Below, piece after piece: positions 44,005 to 55,685 of a stretch of DNA of 64,000 bases. The DNA comes from Xanthobacteraceae bacterium. GTDB lineage: Bacteria > Pseudomonadota > Alphaproteobacteria > Rhizobiales > Xanthobacteraceae. Below the pieces are notes generated by a model. The model was not told where the DNA came from. It saw only the letters and a list, made by a program, of their open reading frames with translations, and did no database searches. The translations under genes were made by a program, and so were the position numbers. How positions within the stretch are numbered: the stretch's first letter is position 1; each line of letters opens with the position of its first letter. The stretch is from assembly GCA_009694215.1 (NCBI GenBank), contig SHVN01000003.1, positions 1 to 64,000 of the forward strand, read 5' to 3'.

Positions 44005-44971
44005 TCACTCTATCGCCGCGTCGGCGCGAAGCAGGACAGATGCGGAAATCGTCACGCCGATCGCCTTGGCGGTCTTGAGGTTGATGACAAGCTCGTATCG
44101 CTGCGGCGTCTGCACGGGTATGTCGGCGGGCTTGGTGCCCTGCAGGATCTTGTGCACGAAGGAGGCGCCCTGCCGGAACAGGTCCGGAAAGATCGCGCCG
44201 TAGGACATCATGCCGCCGGCGGCGGCATCGCTCCGGGTCTGGAACATTCCGGGCAGTTGGTTTTGCGACAGAAAGTCGATGATCCGCTGCATGTGGGTGT
44301 GATGCAGAGGGTCGCTGGTCAGCAGCACGGCGTCCGGCCGCTCGCGCGCCAATATGGCGAACGCGCCCGCGAAATCGTCGGCGCCGCGCGCCTCGACCGC
44401 GGTGAACGAAAGCCCCAGCGCGGGCGCCGCATCGCGCATCTGCTCGAGGATCACCACGTTGGAGACGTTGTCGGAATTTCACAGCAGTGCGCGCGGGTGG
44501 CCGACGGGATGATCTCCTTGACGAGCTGGAGCCGCTTCGGGGCGATCTCCGGCGACAGGATGGCGTTGCCGGTGACGTTGCCGCCCGGATGCGCGAGACT
44601 CTGCACCAGCCCGGCGCGCACCGGGTCGCCGATCGCGATCATGACGATCGGGATCGTCGAGGTCACGGCCTTGGCGGCGCGGCTCGGTGGCGTGCCATAG
44701 GTCATGATCAAGTCGACCGGGACGGCCGCCAGCTCGGACGCGGCAGCGGTGAGCCGTGCCACCTCGCCGCCCGCGGCGCAGGTCTCGAAAGCGACGGTCT
44801 GTCAGCGATATAGCCCGCCTCGCGCAGCGCATCCTTGAACGGCTGCCAGATCGGCCCGTCGTCGATGATGCCGATACGCGGGATTTTCTTCGGGCGTTGT
44901 TGCGCGCGGGCGGCGAGCGGGACCGAGGCGGCCGCGCCGCCGCCGAGCGCAATGAATTCGCGCCGCTTCAT
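44005..44971 (-). pseudogene. ABC transporter substrate-binding protein (TrpX/DUF534-like), multiply disrupted
   Basis: Three ORF pieces (44708..44971, 44451..44762, 44005..44457) together give one SBP; frameshifts near 44799-44804 and 44490-44494, and TGA in place of an expected Trp codon at 44479-44481. Confidence 0.83.
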
Positions 44972-45078
44972 GTACCGCCATCCGGCTCAAATTCAGTGAC
45001 TGAAAACAAAGCCAAGTATAACGCGGCCCGGCCGCGCTTGAACAGGAGCGCGCCAGGCCCCCGTCGCCGAATTAAATG

Positions 45079-45810
45079 TCAGAGCTTCTTGTTGAATGCG
45101 TCCTGGATGAAGTCGTCGAGAATCCGGAAGGTCTGGTGCGCGGCGCCGGGATGATACTCGGCCATGCCCTTCATCATCGTCTCCTCCTCGGCGAAGGAGT
45201 GCAGCCTTCCGCCGAAGTCCAGCATCTGCCAGTTGGCGCCCACTCCGTCCATCTCGGCTTCGAGCGCGTCGCGGTCGGCCTTCGGCGCCACCGGGTCCTT
45301 CGATCCGTGGATCACGAACACCGCGGCTTTGATGTCGCCGGTCTTGGCCGGCATGGTGGTTTGCAGGTCGCCGTGCAGGCAGACAACCGCGTTGACGTCG
45401 GAGCCTGAGCGCGCAAGCTCCAGCACATTGCCGCCGCCGAAGCAGAAGCCGACCGCGGCCTTTTTCGTGCTGTCGCCGATGCCGCGCTTGTTGGCCTCGG
45501 CGACGAGCGTGGCGAGCGCGGCGTTGACGCGCTTGCGCCCTTCGACGCGGTCCTTGCGCACCGCCATCATCCACTCCGCCGAGGTCGGCGGGCCTTCGCA
45601 GGTCATGCCGCCGCCGTACATGTCGGCGACCAGGGCGACATACTTGTCGCCTGCTATCTTCTGCGCGCGCCTGATCGCCGGTTCGGTGACGCCGAGCCAG
45701 TTCGGCATCACCAGAAGGAGCGCACGCTTGCCGCTGATTTTCTCGTTCCACACCAGCGCGCCTTTGCCGGTGATGCTGCCCGCCTGATAATCGATCCGTT
45801 CGACTGTCAC
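45079..45810 (-). CDS. dienelactone hydrolase family protein
   Basis: Alpha/beta hydrolase with VGFCFGGGNVLELARSG nucleophile elbow and FVIHGSKDPVAP. Confidence 0.82.
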   Translation of the reverse strand: MTVERIDYQAGSITGKGALVWNEKISGKRALLLVMPNWLGVTEPAIRRAQKIAGDKYVALVADMYGGGMTCEGPPTSAEWMMAVRKDRVEGRKRVNAALATLVAEANKRGIGDSTKKAAVGFCFGGGNVLELARSGSDVNAVVCLHGDLQTTMPAKTGDIKAAVFVIHGSKDPVAPKADRDALEAEMDGVGANWQMLDFGGRLHSFAEEETMMKGMAEYHPGAAHQTFRILDDFIQDAFNKKL

Positions 45811-45835
45811 GTTAATCCTCCCCGAATTATTTCCG

Positions 45836-46786
45836 TTACTTGACGATGACCTCGCCGATCAGGCCGGCGTCCCATTGCGTGAAGAAGAAGCGCCCGTCCG
45901 ACATCGCGGTGATGCAGCGCGCGCCGCTGTTCGGGGTCGGGATATCGTATTCGCCGATCATGGTACCGTCGGGCGCCATGCGGCCGATCTTGTTGGCGAA
46001 GTTCTCGGTAAACCAGAGATCGCCGTCGGGGCCGACGCAGACGCTGCGCAGCGAGGCATTCGGCGTCGTCACCTTGTATTCGACCATGCCGCCGTCGCGG
46101 TCGACGCGGCAAAGGCCGTTCGCCGATGTCTGCACAAACCAGATTGAGCCGTCCGGGTGAGGGCACATGGCACGCGGCTGGCTGCCCTGAGTGGGGATCA
46201 GAAATTCGGTAATCTGGCCGTCCACCGTCATGCGGCCGATGTGGTTACCGTTGGCCTCGCTGAACCACATCACGCCGTCTCGCACTACGATCGACAGCGG
46301 CTTTGAGCCGGGCGTGATTCCGTCATTGAATTCTGTGATCTTTCCGTCCGGCGTAAGGCGACCGATCCGGCTCACCTCCGTCATAGAAAACCAGATGTTG
46401 TTGTCAGGACCGAGCATCATCGCGTCGGGGCCGGCGTTTGGCGTCGGCACCGGGAACTCGGTGATCTTTCCTTCGGGTGTGATGCGTCCGATCTTGTTGC
46501 CGGTCTTCTCGGCGAACCAGAACGCGTCGTCGGCGCCTTCGACGATGCCGATGGGCGTCGCGTTTGCTGTCGGAAGGTCGAACTCTGTGAAGGAGTAGCT
46601 CTTGGGATCGAGCCGGCCGATCTTCGAGGCACCGCTTTCGCAGAACCACAGGCAGTGGTCGCGGCCCTCGACCGCGATATAGGGCTTGCTGCCCGCGGTC
46701 GGAATCCGGTGCTCGCGGATCAAGGGCGGCGCAACGGTGCGCCGGCGGGACTGAGCTTTGAAATTGGCCTCGTATGCAATCGACAT
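45836..46786 (-). CDS. virginiamycin B lyase (Vgb)-like beta-propeller protein
   Basis: Repeated blades of type LWF..(A/G)NKIGRI.P.G.ITEF..PTPN..P. Confidence 0.78.
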   Translation of the reverse strand: MSIAYEANFKAQSRRRTVAPPLIREHRIPTAGSKPYIAVEGRDHCLWFCESGASKIGRLDPKSYSFTEFDLPTANATPIGIVEGADDAFWFAEKTGNKIGRITPEGKITEFPVPTPNAGPDAMMLGPDNNIWFSMTEVSRIGRLTPDGKITEFNDGITPGSKPLSIVVRDGVMWFSEANGNHIGRMTVDGQITEFLIPTQGSQPRAMCPHPDGSIWFVQTSANGLCRVDRDGGMVEYKVTTPNASLRSVCVGPDGDLWFTENFANKIGRMAPDGTMIGEYDIPTPNSGARCITAMSDGRFFFTQWDAGLIGEVIVK

Positions 46787-46838
46787 GCAAGGATGCTAAC
46801 GAGCCGCACCGTCAACTGCAACCAACCGGGGATCGACG

Positions 46839-47255
46839 ATGATGCCGAAGCTCGGCGGCATCCTGGAAACCGCCCTCTACACCGACGACATGGAGCGCGC
46901 GAAGGCGTTCTATGAAGGCGTGCTGGAATTGAAGCCTATTTTTGGCGACAGCCGGCTCAGCGCCTACGGCGTGGCGAGCCGCAGCGTGCTGCTGATCTTC
47001 AAGCGTGGAGCGGCGACGCAGACCGTGACCATGCCGGGCGGCACCATTCCCGGCCACGACGGCGCGGGGCCGCTGCATATCGCCTTCGCCATCGGCAAGG
47101 ACGAATTGGCGGAGTGGGAGCAGCATCTCGCCGCGCGCGGCGTTGCGATCGAAGGCACGACCGCCTGGTCGCGAGGCGGCCGCAGCATCTACTTCCGCAA
47201 TCCGGACGGGCATCTGCTGGAGCTTGCGACGCCGGGGTTATGGTCGGTGTACTAG
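46839..47255 (+). CDS. VOC/glyoxalase-family protein
   Basis: ILETALYTDDMERAKAFYEGVLEL start and SIYFRNPDGHLLELATPGLW end. Confidence 0.82.
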   Translation: MMPKLGGILETALYTDDMERAKAFYEGVLELKPIFGDSRLSAYGVASRSVLLIFKRGAATQTVTMPGGTIPGHDGAGPLHIAFAIGKDELAEWEQHLAARGVAIEGTTAWSRGGRSIYFRNPDGHLLELATPGLWSVY

Positions 47256-47758
47256 GACCTGGAGGGCATCGCCACGCTGCGCCCCGACGCCTCCGGCCGC
47301 GGCAACTGGCTGTGCGAAGCCTTCATCTGGATCAGCCGCCGCGTTACATCGGCGGGGAACGGCGCCGTCCTCTTCGCCGCCATGTCCACGTGCAGCGACA
47401 TGTTCTCGGAGGTGGCGGAGACCCAGCCCTCCTCGGCGTGGAACAGTTGCTCGAAATAGTGCATGCGCTTTGAGTCGTAATCCAGAAGCTGGAAGGTGAC
47501 GCGCACCGGATCGCCGTCGTGCAGCTCGCGGAGGTAGCGCACATGCACCTCGGCGGTGAAGGTGGAAAACCCCTTCTTCACATAGTCCGCGCCGCAGCCG
47601 AGCAGTTCGAACACCTCGTCCACCGCGCGGTCGAACAGCACGTTGTAATAGGCCATGTTGAGATGGCCGTTGTAGTCGATCCACGCCGGCTCGACCTTCA
47701 TCACCGAGGAGACGAAGGGGGCGAAGAACACGGGCTCCAGGTCGCAGCGGTCCAGCAT
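47252..47758 (-). CDS. thioesterase, 4HBT hotdog fold
   Basis: WIDYNGHLNMAYYNVLFDRAVDE hotdog motif, HVRYLRELHDGDPVRVTFQLLDYD. Confidence 0.77.
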   Translation of the reverse strand: MLDRCDLEPVFFAPFVSSVMKVEPAWIDYNGHLNMAYYNVLFDRAVDEVFELLGCGADYVKKGFSTFTAEVHVRYLRELHDGDPVRVTFQLLDYDSKRMHYFEQLFHAEEGWVSATSENMSLHVDMAAKRTAPFPADVTRRLIQMKASHSQLPRPEASGRSVAMPSRS

Positions 47759-47854
47759 GGCGTCATTTTGCCAGATGTTCGTGAGCGGTCCAGAAATATC
47801 GGCGATTCAGCCGGCGCTTTGCCGCCGCCGCATTCTTTCTGCTAACCTGCCGCC

Positions 47855-49270
47855 ATGCCAGTAGAAACCTCCGCGCCCGTGCGGCGCGACCCCAAGGCAA
47901 TCGAGGCGGCGGTGGGCGCGCTCGCCGCCCGGTTCGGCAATCGCCTCGTGACCTCGCAGGCAGTGCGCCAGCAGCACGGCAACACCGTCACCTGGATCGA
48001 GAACCAGCCGCCGGATGCGGTGGTGTTTCCGCAATCGACCGAGGACGTGCAGGAGATCGTGCGCATCTGCGCGGCGCATCGCGTCCCGATCATCCCGTTC
48101 GGCACCGGCACCTCGCTCGAAGGGCACGTCAATGCGCCGCAGGGCGGCGTCTCGATCGACGTCCGCGACATGAACCAGGTGCTGGCGGTGCATGCCGAAG
48201 ATCTCGACTGCGTGATCCAGCCGGGCATCACCCGCAAGGCGCTCAACGAATATCTTCGCGACCAGGGCGTGTTCTTCCCGATCGACCCGGGCGCCGACGC
48301 CTCGCTCGGCGGGATGGCGGCGACGCGCTGCTCGGGGACGAACGCCGTTCGCTACGGCACCATGAAGGACAATGTGCTGTCGCTCAAAGTGGTGATGGCG
48401 AACGGCGAACTCATGACCACGGCGCGGCGGGCGAAGAAATCCTCCGCGGGCTACGATCTCACCCGGATGATGGTTGGCTCCGAGGGCACGCTCGGCGTCA
48501 TCACCGAGTTGACGCTGAAGCTCTCCGGCATCCCCGAGGCCATCTCCGGCGGCACCTGCCCGTTCCCGTCGGTGGAGGCCTGCTGCAACGCTACCATCAT
48601 GACCATCCAGTCCGGCATCCCGGTCGCGCGCATCGAACTGCTTGACGCGCTCCAGGTGCGGGCGGTCAATCTCTATTCAAAGCTCGCGTTGCGCGAGACG
48701 CCGATGCTGTTCCTGGAGTTCCACGGCACCGAGGGGAGCGTCGCCGAGCAGTCGGAGCGCTTCGGCGAGATCGCTGAGGAATTCGGCGGCGGGCCGTTCG
48801 AATGGACCGTCCGGCCGGAAGAGCGGACGAAGCTCTGGGAGGCGCGCCACAACGCGGCGTTCTCGACCTTCACGCTGCGGCCCGGTTCCAGCATGATCCC
48901 GACCGACGTCTGCGTGCCGATCTCCCGCCTGGCGGAGTGCGTCACCGAGACCCAGCGCGATATCGCCGAGAGCGACCTGATCGCGCCCATCGTCGGTCAC
49001 GTCGGCGATGGCAATTTTCACCTGACGCTGCTGGTGGATATGCAGAACCCCGACGAGATCAAGGTCGCCAAGGCGTTCAACGAGCGGCTGGTGGAGCGGG
49101 CGCTGGCCATGGACGGCACCTGCACCGGTGAGCACGGGGTCGGGCAGGGCAAGATGAAGTACCTGCTGGCCGAGCACGGCGCGCCCGCGCTCGAGGCGAT
49201 GCGGGCGATCAAGCGGGCGCTCGATCCGCAGGGCATCATGAACCCGGGCAAAATCTTCGCTTTGAGCTAA
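47855..49270 (+). CDS. FAD-binding oxidase (D-lactate dehydrogenase/glycolate oxidase GlcD-like)
   Basis: PFGTGTSLEGHVNAPQGGVSID, CTGEHGVGQGKMKYL, ALDPQGIMNPGKIF. Confidence 0.87.
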   Translation: MPVETSAPVRRDPKAIEAAVGALAARFGNRLVTSQAVRQQHGNTVTWIENQPPDAVVFPQSTEDVQEIVRICAAHRVPIIPFGTGTSLEGHVNAPQGGVSIDVRDMNQVLAVHAEDLDCVIQPGITRKALNEYLRDQGVFFPIDPGADASLGGMAATRCSGTNAVRYGTMKDNVLSLKVVMANGELMTTARRAKKSSAGYDLTRMMVGSEGTLGVITELTLKLSGIPEAISGGTCPFPSVEACCNATIMTIQSGIPVARIELLDALQVRAVNLYSKLALRETPMLFLEFHGTEGSVAEQSERFGEIAEEFGGGPFEWTVRPEERTKLWEARHNAAFSTFTLRPGSSMIPTDVCVPISRLAECVTETQRDIAESDLIAPIVGHVGDGNFHLTLLVDMQNPDEIKVAKAFNERLVERALAMDGTCTGEHGVGQGKMKYLLAEHGAPALEAMRAIKRALDPQGIMNPGKIFALS

Positions 49271-49426
49271 ACTGTCCAGGGATTCGGCGGACACAGATTT
49301 GCCGCCAAACGACGCCAATTGTGGGTTGCAGGCAGGTCGGGAAGGGTCGCGTCTGCCTGTCAGAAACCATAGTTTTGGTAGGCTTATGTTCGGACCCTGC
49401 CGGGGGCCGCGCGCACCGGAGCCATT

Positions 49427-52400
49427 GTGCAGACGACGCTGTTGAGCTTTGCGATCGCGATGATCCTGGCGCTGCTGGCGGCGCTGGTGGGGCCGCACGT
49501 CATCCGTTGGAACGACCACCGCGCCTTCTTCGTGGCCGAGGCCAGCCGGCTCGTCGGCATCAAGGTCATGGTCGGCGGCGACATCGACGCGGCCCTCCTG
49601 CCGTTTCCGTCGGTGACCTTGCGCGCCGTCGCCATCGGCCCTGCCGGCGAGGGCAGCCGGATGCGCGCGCGTTCGCTCCGCATCGAGCTCGGGCTCGGGC
49701 CGCTCATGCGCGGCGAGATCCGCGCCACCGAGATGAAGCTGGTCGCGCCGCAGTTCAACATCGGTCTCGACGGCAAGGGCCAGATCGATTGGCCGGCGCT
49801 GGCATTGGCGAACGAGACGCTGTCGATCGACCGCCTGATCATCGAGGACGGCCGCGCCACGCTGACCGACGCCACCAGCAAGACAAGGCTTGTGCTCGAC
49901 CATCTGTGGTTCTCAGGCCAGGTCCGCTCGCTGACCGGCCCGATCCAGGGCAAGGGCGAGTTCGTCACCGGCGGCGGCCTCTACGGCTACGATATCTCCG
50001 CCGGGCGAGCCGCCGCCGAAGGCACGCGGCTGAGGTTCAGCTTGAAGACCGACGAGCGTCCGCTGACCGTCGAGGCCGACGGCCTGCTGGCGTTCGAGCG
50101 CGGCGCGCCACGCTTCGACGGCGCGCTCACGCTGTCGCGGCCGGTTGGCGCCGTGCAGGCGAGCGGCAAGGCCGTGGCCTACGAGCCGTGGCGGCTGACC
50201 AGCAAGGTCAAGGCTGGCGTCGCGGCGGCGGCGCTGGACGAGGTGTCGTTCCAGTACGGCCCGGACGAGCGCGCGGTGACGCTGGCCGGCTCCGGCGAGT
50301 TCAGGTTCGGCGCGCAGCCGCAGTTGGCTGGGCTGCTCTCCGCCCGGCAGGTCGATCTCGACCGGCTGCTGGCGACGCCCGAAGCGCCGCGGCGGCTGCC
50401 GCTCGCGGTGGTGCAGGCCTTCGGCGAGTTGTTCGGCAGCGCGCTGCGGCCGTCGTGGCCGGTGACGCTTGCGCTCAACGTCGACGCGATGACGCTCGGC
50501 GGCGCGGCGGTGCAGAACGTCGGCAGCAACCTTCGCTCCGACGGCACCACCTGGACGCTCGATCGGCTTGAGTTTCGCACGCCCGGATTCACCCAGGTCA
50601 AGGTCGCCGGCCGTCTCTATCCGCTGGACGCGGGGCTCGGATTTGCCGGCGGGCTCAGCGTCGACTCCAACGATCCGAAGAATCTGGTGGCCTGGCTCGC
50701 CGGGCAGGCCATTACGGCCGCGCAGTTCAAGCCGTGGCGCGCCAAGGGCGATGTGACGCTCCGGTCGGACCGGATCGCGGTCGAGCGGCTGCGGACGGAG
50801 ATCGATCGCGGCGTGGTCGAGGGCAGCGTGTCCTATGCCTGGCCCAGCGGCGACCGGCCGGCACGCCTCGACGGCGAGCTCCGCGCGGCAGAGCTCGATC
50901 TCGATGGCGTGCTCGGCTTCGGCGAGTCCGCGTTGTCGGGCCTGGGCTTGGAGCGGCCGGGCGAGGTGACGCTGGCAATGGAAATCGGCCGCGCCAAGAT
51001 CGCAGGCTTCGACGCGCGCAACATCGCCGCGCGCCTCAAGCTCGACGCGGGCGGGCTTGCGATCGAGCGGCTGTCGGTCGGCAACCTCGGCGATACCAGT
51101 TTCACTGCCACCGGCCGGATCCAGACGCAGTCGTCGCCGGGCGGCAGCATCGCGGTCAATCTCGACGCGCGCGACCTCAACGGCGTGCTTGCGCTTGCGG
51201 AAAAGTTTGCGCCGGCGCTGGCCGACCCGCTGCGCCGGATCGCGGCGCGCCAGAAGACCGCCACGCTGCAGGCCAATGTCAGCATGGAGAGCAGCGGGGC
51301 CGACGGCGCCAACGGCAGGATCGGCCTGACCGGCAAGCTCGGCGCCATCCGCGTCAATGTCTCGGCGAGCGCGAGCGGCAAGCGCGAAGCTTTCACGCTG
51401 ACGGACCTCCGCGCGCTGGCCGGTGCCGATGTCCGTGTCGATGGCAAGTTCGAGGCCGATGGATCGGGCCCGCTGCTCGGCCTGCTCGGGCTCGAACAGG
51501 CGATCGCATCCGAGGCGAAGCCTTCGCGGCTCGAACTTTCGGCGAACGGCCCGCTTGGCCGCGAACTCCGGTTCGAAGGTAAGCTCGCCGCGGGGCCGAT
51601 CGACGCCGGCGGCAAGGGCACGCTGCGGTTTGCCTCCGATCAGCCGGCCATGATCGATTTTGAGCAGTTCGGCGGCACGATCGGCGGACACAAGGTGCAG
51701 GGCCGCTGGGCGGTCCGCTTTGAAGACAGGCCGCGGATCGACGGTTCGATCGAGGCGGAATCGCTCGACGCGCCGGCGGCGATCCTGGCGGCGATCGGCA
51801 TTCCGGCGCGGCGCGGGGCCGGCTGGTCCGCCGAGCCGATGAACTGGAGCGCGAACGGGCTGAACGGCCGCATCGGCTTCAAGGCGCAGCGCGCGGTGTT
51901 CTCGCCTTGGCTGACGGCGCAGGATTTGCGCGGCACCGCGCGGTTCAACGGCTCCGAGGTGGTGTTCGAGGACGTCGCGGGTGAAATGGGTAAGGGCCGG
52001 TTCGAAGGCCGGCTCACGGTCTCCAACGATGCTGCCGGTCTCATGGCCCGGCTTCGCATCGGGCTGACCGACGCCGAACTGGGCGCGATCTTTCCCAGCG
52101 CCGATCGCCCGGCCACGGCCGGCCGCATGGCCTTGCAGGCCGAGGTCGAGGGTAGCGGGCGCAGCCCCGCCGCGTTCATCGGCTCGCTTGCCGGCTTCGG
52201 CACGGTTATGCTTGAGCGGGCGCAGCTCGTTGGCCTCAACCCCCATGTGTTCGGCGCGGTGACCCGCGCGGTCGAGCTCGGCATTCCGACCGAAGGCAGC
52301 CGCATCCGCGAATTCGTCACCGGCGCGCTCGACAACGCCGGCCTGCCGGTGACGAAAGCGTCCGCCGCCATCAGCATCAGCGCGGGGCAGGCGCGGCTGC

Positions 52401-52942
52401 GCGATATCGTCATCCGCGCCGACGGCGCCGACCTGCAGGCGACCGTCAACGTCGACCTTGCCGACGCCATGCTCGACGCGCTGCTCACGCTCAACGCGCC
52501 GCCGTCATGGCCGGGCGCGCCGCATCCCGCCGTGCTGGTCGCGCTCAAGGGAACGCTGCCGGCGCCCAAGCGCACGATCGATACGAATCTGCTGACGAGC
52601 TGGCTGACGCTGCGCGCGGTCGAGCGGCAATCCCGGCAGATCGATGCGATGGAGCAGGCCGCCCGCGAAGCTGCAGCCGCTGCGGCCGCCGCCGCGTCGC
52701 CGCCAGAGCCCGCCGAGCCCGCTCCGCTGATCGTGCCGGACGCTGCGCCGGCGGTGCCCATGCCTAAAGCGACAAGTGGAAGTTCGACCGGTGAGAGTTC
52801 AGGCGGTGCTCAAGCTCCGGCGCTGCCGCCGCCGGTCACGATTCCGGCGGCGCCGAAGCCGCGCGCTGTGCCCCGGGCAGAAAGTGCGGCGCCTGCGCGT
52901 GCGGCCGCGCCGCCACCCGTCTCACTCGGCGCGCAGAACTGA
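49427..52942 (+). CDS. AsmA-family protein
   Basis: 1171 aa, N-terminal TM followed by AsmA-type repeats, Pro/Ala-rich C-terminus. Confidence 0.8.
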   Translation: MQTTLLSFAIAMILALLAALVGPHVIRWNDHRAFFVAEASRLVGIKVMVGGDIDAALLPFPSVTLRAVAIGPAGEGSRMRARSLRIELGLGPLMRGEIRATEMKLVAPQFNIGLDGKGQIDWPALALANETLSIDRLIIEDGRATLTDATSKTRLVLDHLWFSGQVRSLTGPIQGKGEFVTGGGLYGYDISAGRAAAEGTRLRFSLKTDERPLTVEADGLLAFERGAPRFDGALTLSRPVGAVQASGKAVAYEPWRLTSKVKAGVAAAALDEVSFQYGPDERAVTLAGSGEFRFGAQPQLAGLLSARQVDLDRLLATPEAPRRLPLAVVQAFGELFGSALRPSWPVTLALNVDAMTLGGAAVQNVGSNLRSDGTTWTLDRLEFRTPGFTQVKVAGRLYPLDAGLGFAGGLSVDSNDPKNLVAWLAGQAITAAQFKPWRAKGDVTLRSDRIAVERLRTEIDRGVVEGSVSYAWPSGDRPARLDGELRAAELDLDGVLGFGESALSGLGLERPGEVTLAMEIGRAKIAGFDARNIAARLKLDAGGLAIERLSVGNLGDTSFTATGRIQTQSSPGGSIAVNLDARDLNGVLALAEKFAPALADPLRRIAARQKTATLQANVSMESSGADGANGRIGLTGKLGAIRVNVSASASGKREAFTLTDLRALAGADVRVDGKFEADGSGPLLGLLGLEQAIASEAKPSRLELSANGPLGRELRFEGKLAAGPIDAGGKGTLRFASDQPAMIDFEQFGGTIGGHKVQGRWAVRFEDRPRIDGSIEAESLDAPAAILAAIGIPARRGAGWSAEPMNWSANGLNGRIGFKAQRAVFSPWLTAQDLRGTARFNGSEVVFEDVAGEMGKGRFEGRLTVSNDAAGLMARLRIGLTDAELGAIFPSADRPATAGRMALQAEVEGSGRSPAAFIGSLAGFGTVMLERAQLVGLNPHVFGAVTRAVELGIPTEGSRIREFVTGALDNAGLPVTKASAAISISAGQARLRDIVIRADGADLQATVNVDLADAMLDALLTLNAPPSWPGAPHPAVLVALKGTLPAPKRTIDTNLLTSWLTLRAVERQSRQIDAMEQAAREAAAAAAAAASPPEPAEPAPLIVPDAAPAVPMPKATSGSSTGESSGGAQAPALPPPVTIPAAPKPRAVPRAESAAPARAAAPPPVSLGAQN

Positions 52943-53206
52943 CGTTGCCGTCCGCAGCCCGGTCAGGTCGCGCGCCGGCGCGACGATCGGCGCGTGGCTG
53001 CGATAGAAATCGAGCACGAACAGCCGGATCGCCGATGAAAGGTTGCCGTCCTGACGATCGGTGTCAATGGTGGACACCAGGTCGGACAGGGTCACGTCAC
53101 GGTCGTCGGCGATTTCCTTCAGGCTCTTCCAGAACGCATCTTCGAGACTGACGCTGGTCTTGTGGCCAGCGACGACGATGGAGCGTTTGATAACTGGCGA
53201 CGTCAT
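52922..53206 (-). CDS. ribbon-helix-helix domain protein
   Basis: KRSIVVAGHKTSVSLEDAFWKSLKEIADDRDVTLSDLVSTID typical of RHH_4 proteins. Confidence 0.78.
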   Translation of the reverse strand: MTSPVIKRSIVVAGHKTSVSLEDAFWKSLKEIADDRDVTLSDLVSTIDTDRQDGNLSSAIRLFVLDFYRSHAPIVAPARDLTGLRTATSVLRAE

Positions 53207-53391
53207 CGACGGTCTCCTGTTTCAATTCGATGCTGATCGAGTTTCTGGCGGGCCTTGTCGCGGTCCGCCGCCGCACGATCGCGCTCCGATTTGGGAGCGC
53301 CGTGGGCGAGCCGCTGTTCGGCGGCGTGGCCTTCGGCCTTGCCGCGTGCGGCGCGCTTGCGGGCGGTCCGCAGATTGACGATCTCAGCCAT
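53203..53391 (-). CDS. DUF4169-like small protein
   Basis: MAEIVNLRTARKRAARGKAEGHAAEQRLAHGAPKSERDRA; stop overlaps RHH start. Confidence 0.72.
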   Translation of the reverse strand: MAEIVNLRTARKRAARGKAEGHAAEQRLAHGAPKSERDRAAADRDKARQKLDQHRIETGDRR

Positions 53392-53582
53392 GCCAGAGCT
53401 CGACCTTTGCCGAATGCATGATGGTGAGCCTCAGAGTCCCGACGCCGACAGCAATCGGCGACAATTGCGCCGATACGGTGGCCGTCGGCAAGGCTGGTCC
53501 AGCGTCGCGATGAACGCCGCGATGACCGGTTTTCTTGAATTCGTTTCAAATAGTTACCGGTTCTGGCCCGGTGTGGGCGGAA

Positions 53583-55003
<1,421 letters not shown>

Positions 55004-55007
<4 letters not shown>

Positions 55008-55585
55008 TTCTTGCGGAAGCGGTCGAGCCGCACCACTTCGGCGCCGCCCTTGTCGCTAGGCTTTTCCGGCGGCCGGTCCGGCGATCCTTCGGCTGCGCTG
55101 GCGGCGGGCAGCGGGCTCGCCGGAACGCTGGTGGCGCGGCCTCCTTCCAGGCGTTGCGGCTTTTTGCCCTTCGGCTGCTGCTCGGCCTCGGCTTCGGCCT
55201 CGCCGGCATCCTCGTCCGGAGCCTCGGCCAGCGTCTCGAATTGCAGCGTGAACTGAACGGAGGGATCGGAGAAGGCCTTGATCGCGTCGAAGGGCACCAG
55301 CAGCCGCTCGGCTACGCCGCCGAACGACAGCCCGACCTCGAAGGCTTCGTCGGTCACCTTGAGGTCCCAGAACTGGTGCTGCAGGACGATCGTCATCTCT
55401 TCCGGATACTGCGCGCGCAGCCGGTCCGATAGCCGCGCGTGCTCGTCGGTCGTATCGAAGGTGATGAAGAAATGATGGTCGCCGGGCATGCCCTTGTTCT
55501 TCGCCGCCTCGGTCAGCACGTCGCGAACCATGCCGCGGAGCGCCTCCTGAACCAGAATGTCGTAGCGGATGTGATCGACGGGCAT
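55004..55585 (-). CDS. sspB: ClpXP adaptor SspB (alphaproteobacterial type)
   Basis: [50 protein letters not shown]-terminal [14 protein letters not shown]. Confidence 0.85.
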
Positions 55586-55685
55586 GGGATCTCGAAATTG
55601 GGGACTCGGGATGTCGAGCCTGATGCTAACGCGCCGGATGCCAAATGGCACCGGCCAGCGGAGCGCGCCGCACCACAAATATAGG

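Noticed and set aside
49913-52246. 777-aa minus ORF opposite the AsmA gene
   Set aside because: Antisense shadow ORF with biased composition; the plus-strand AsmA protein is convincing.
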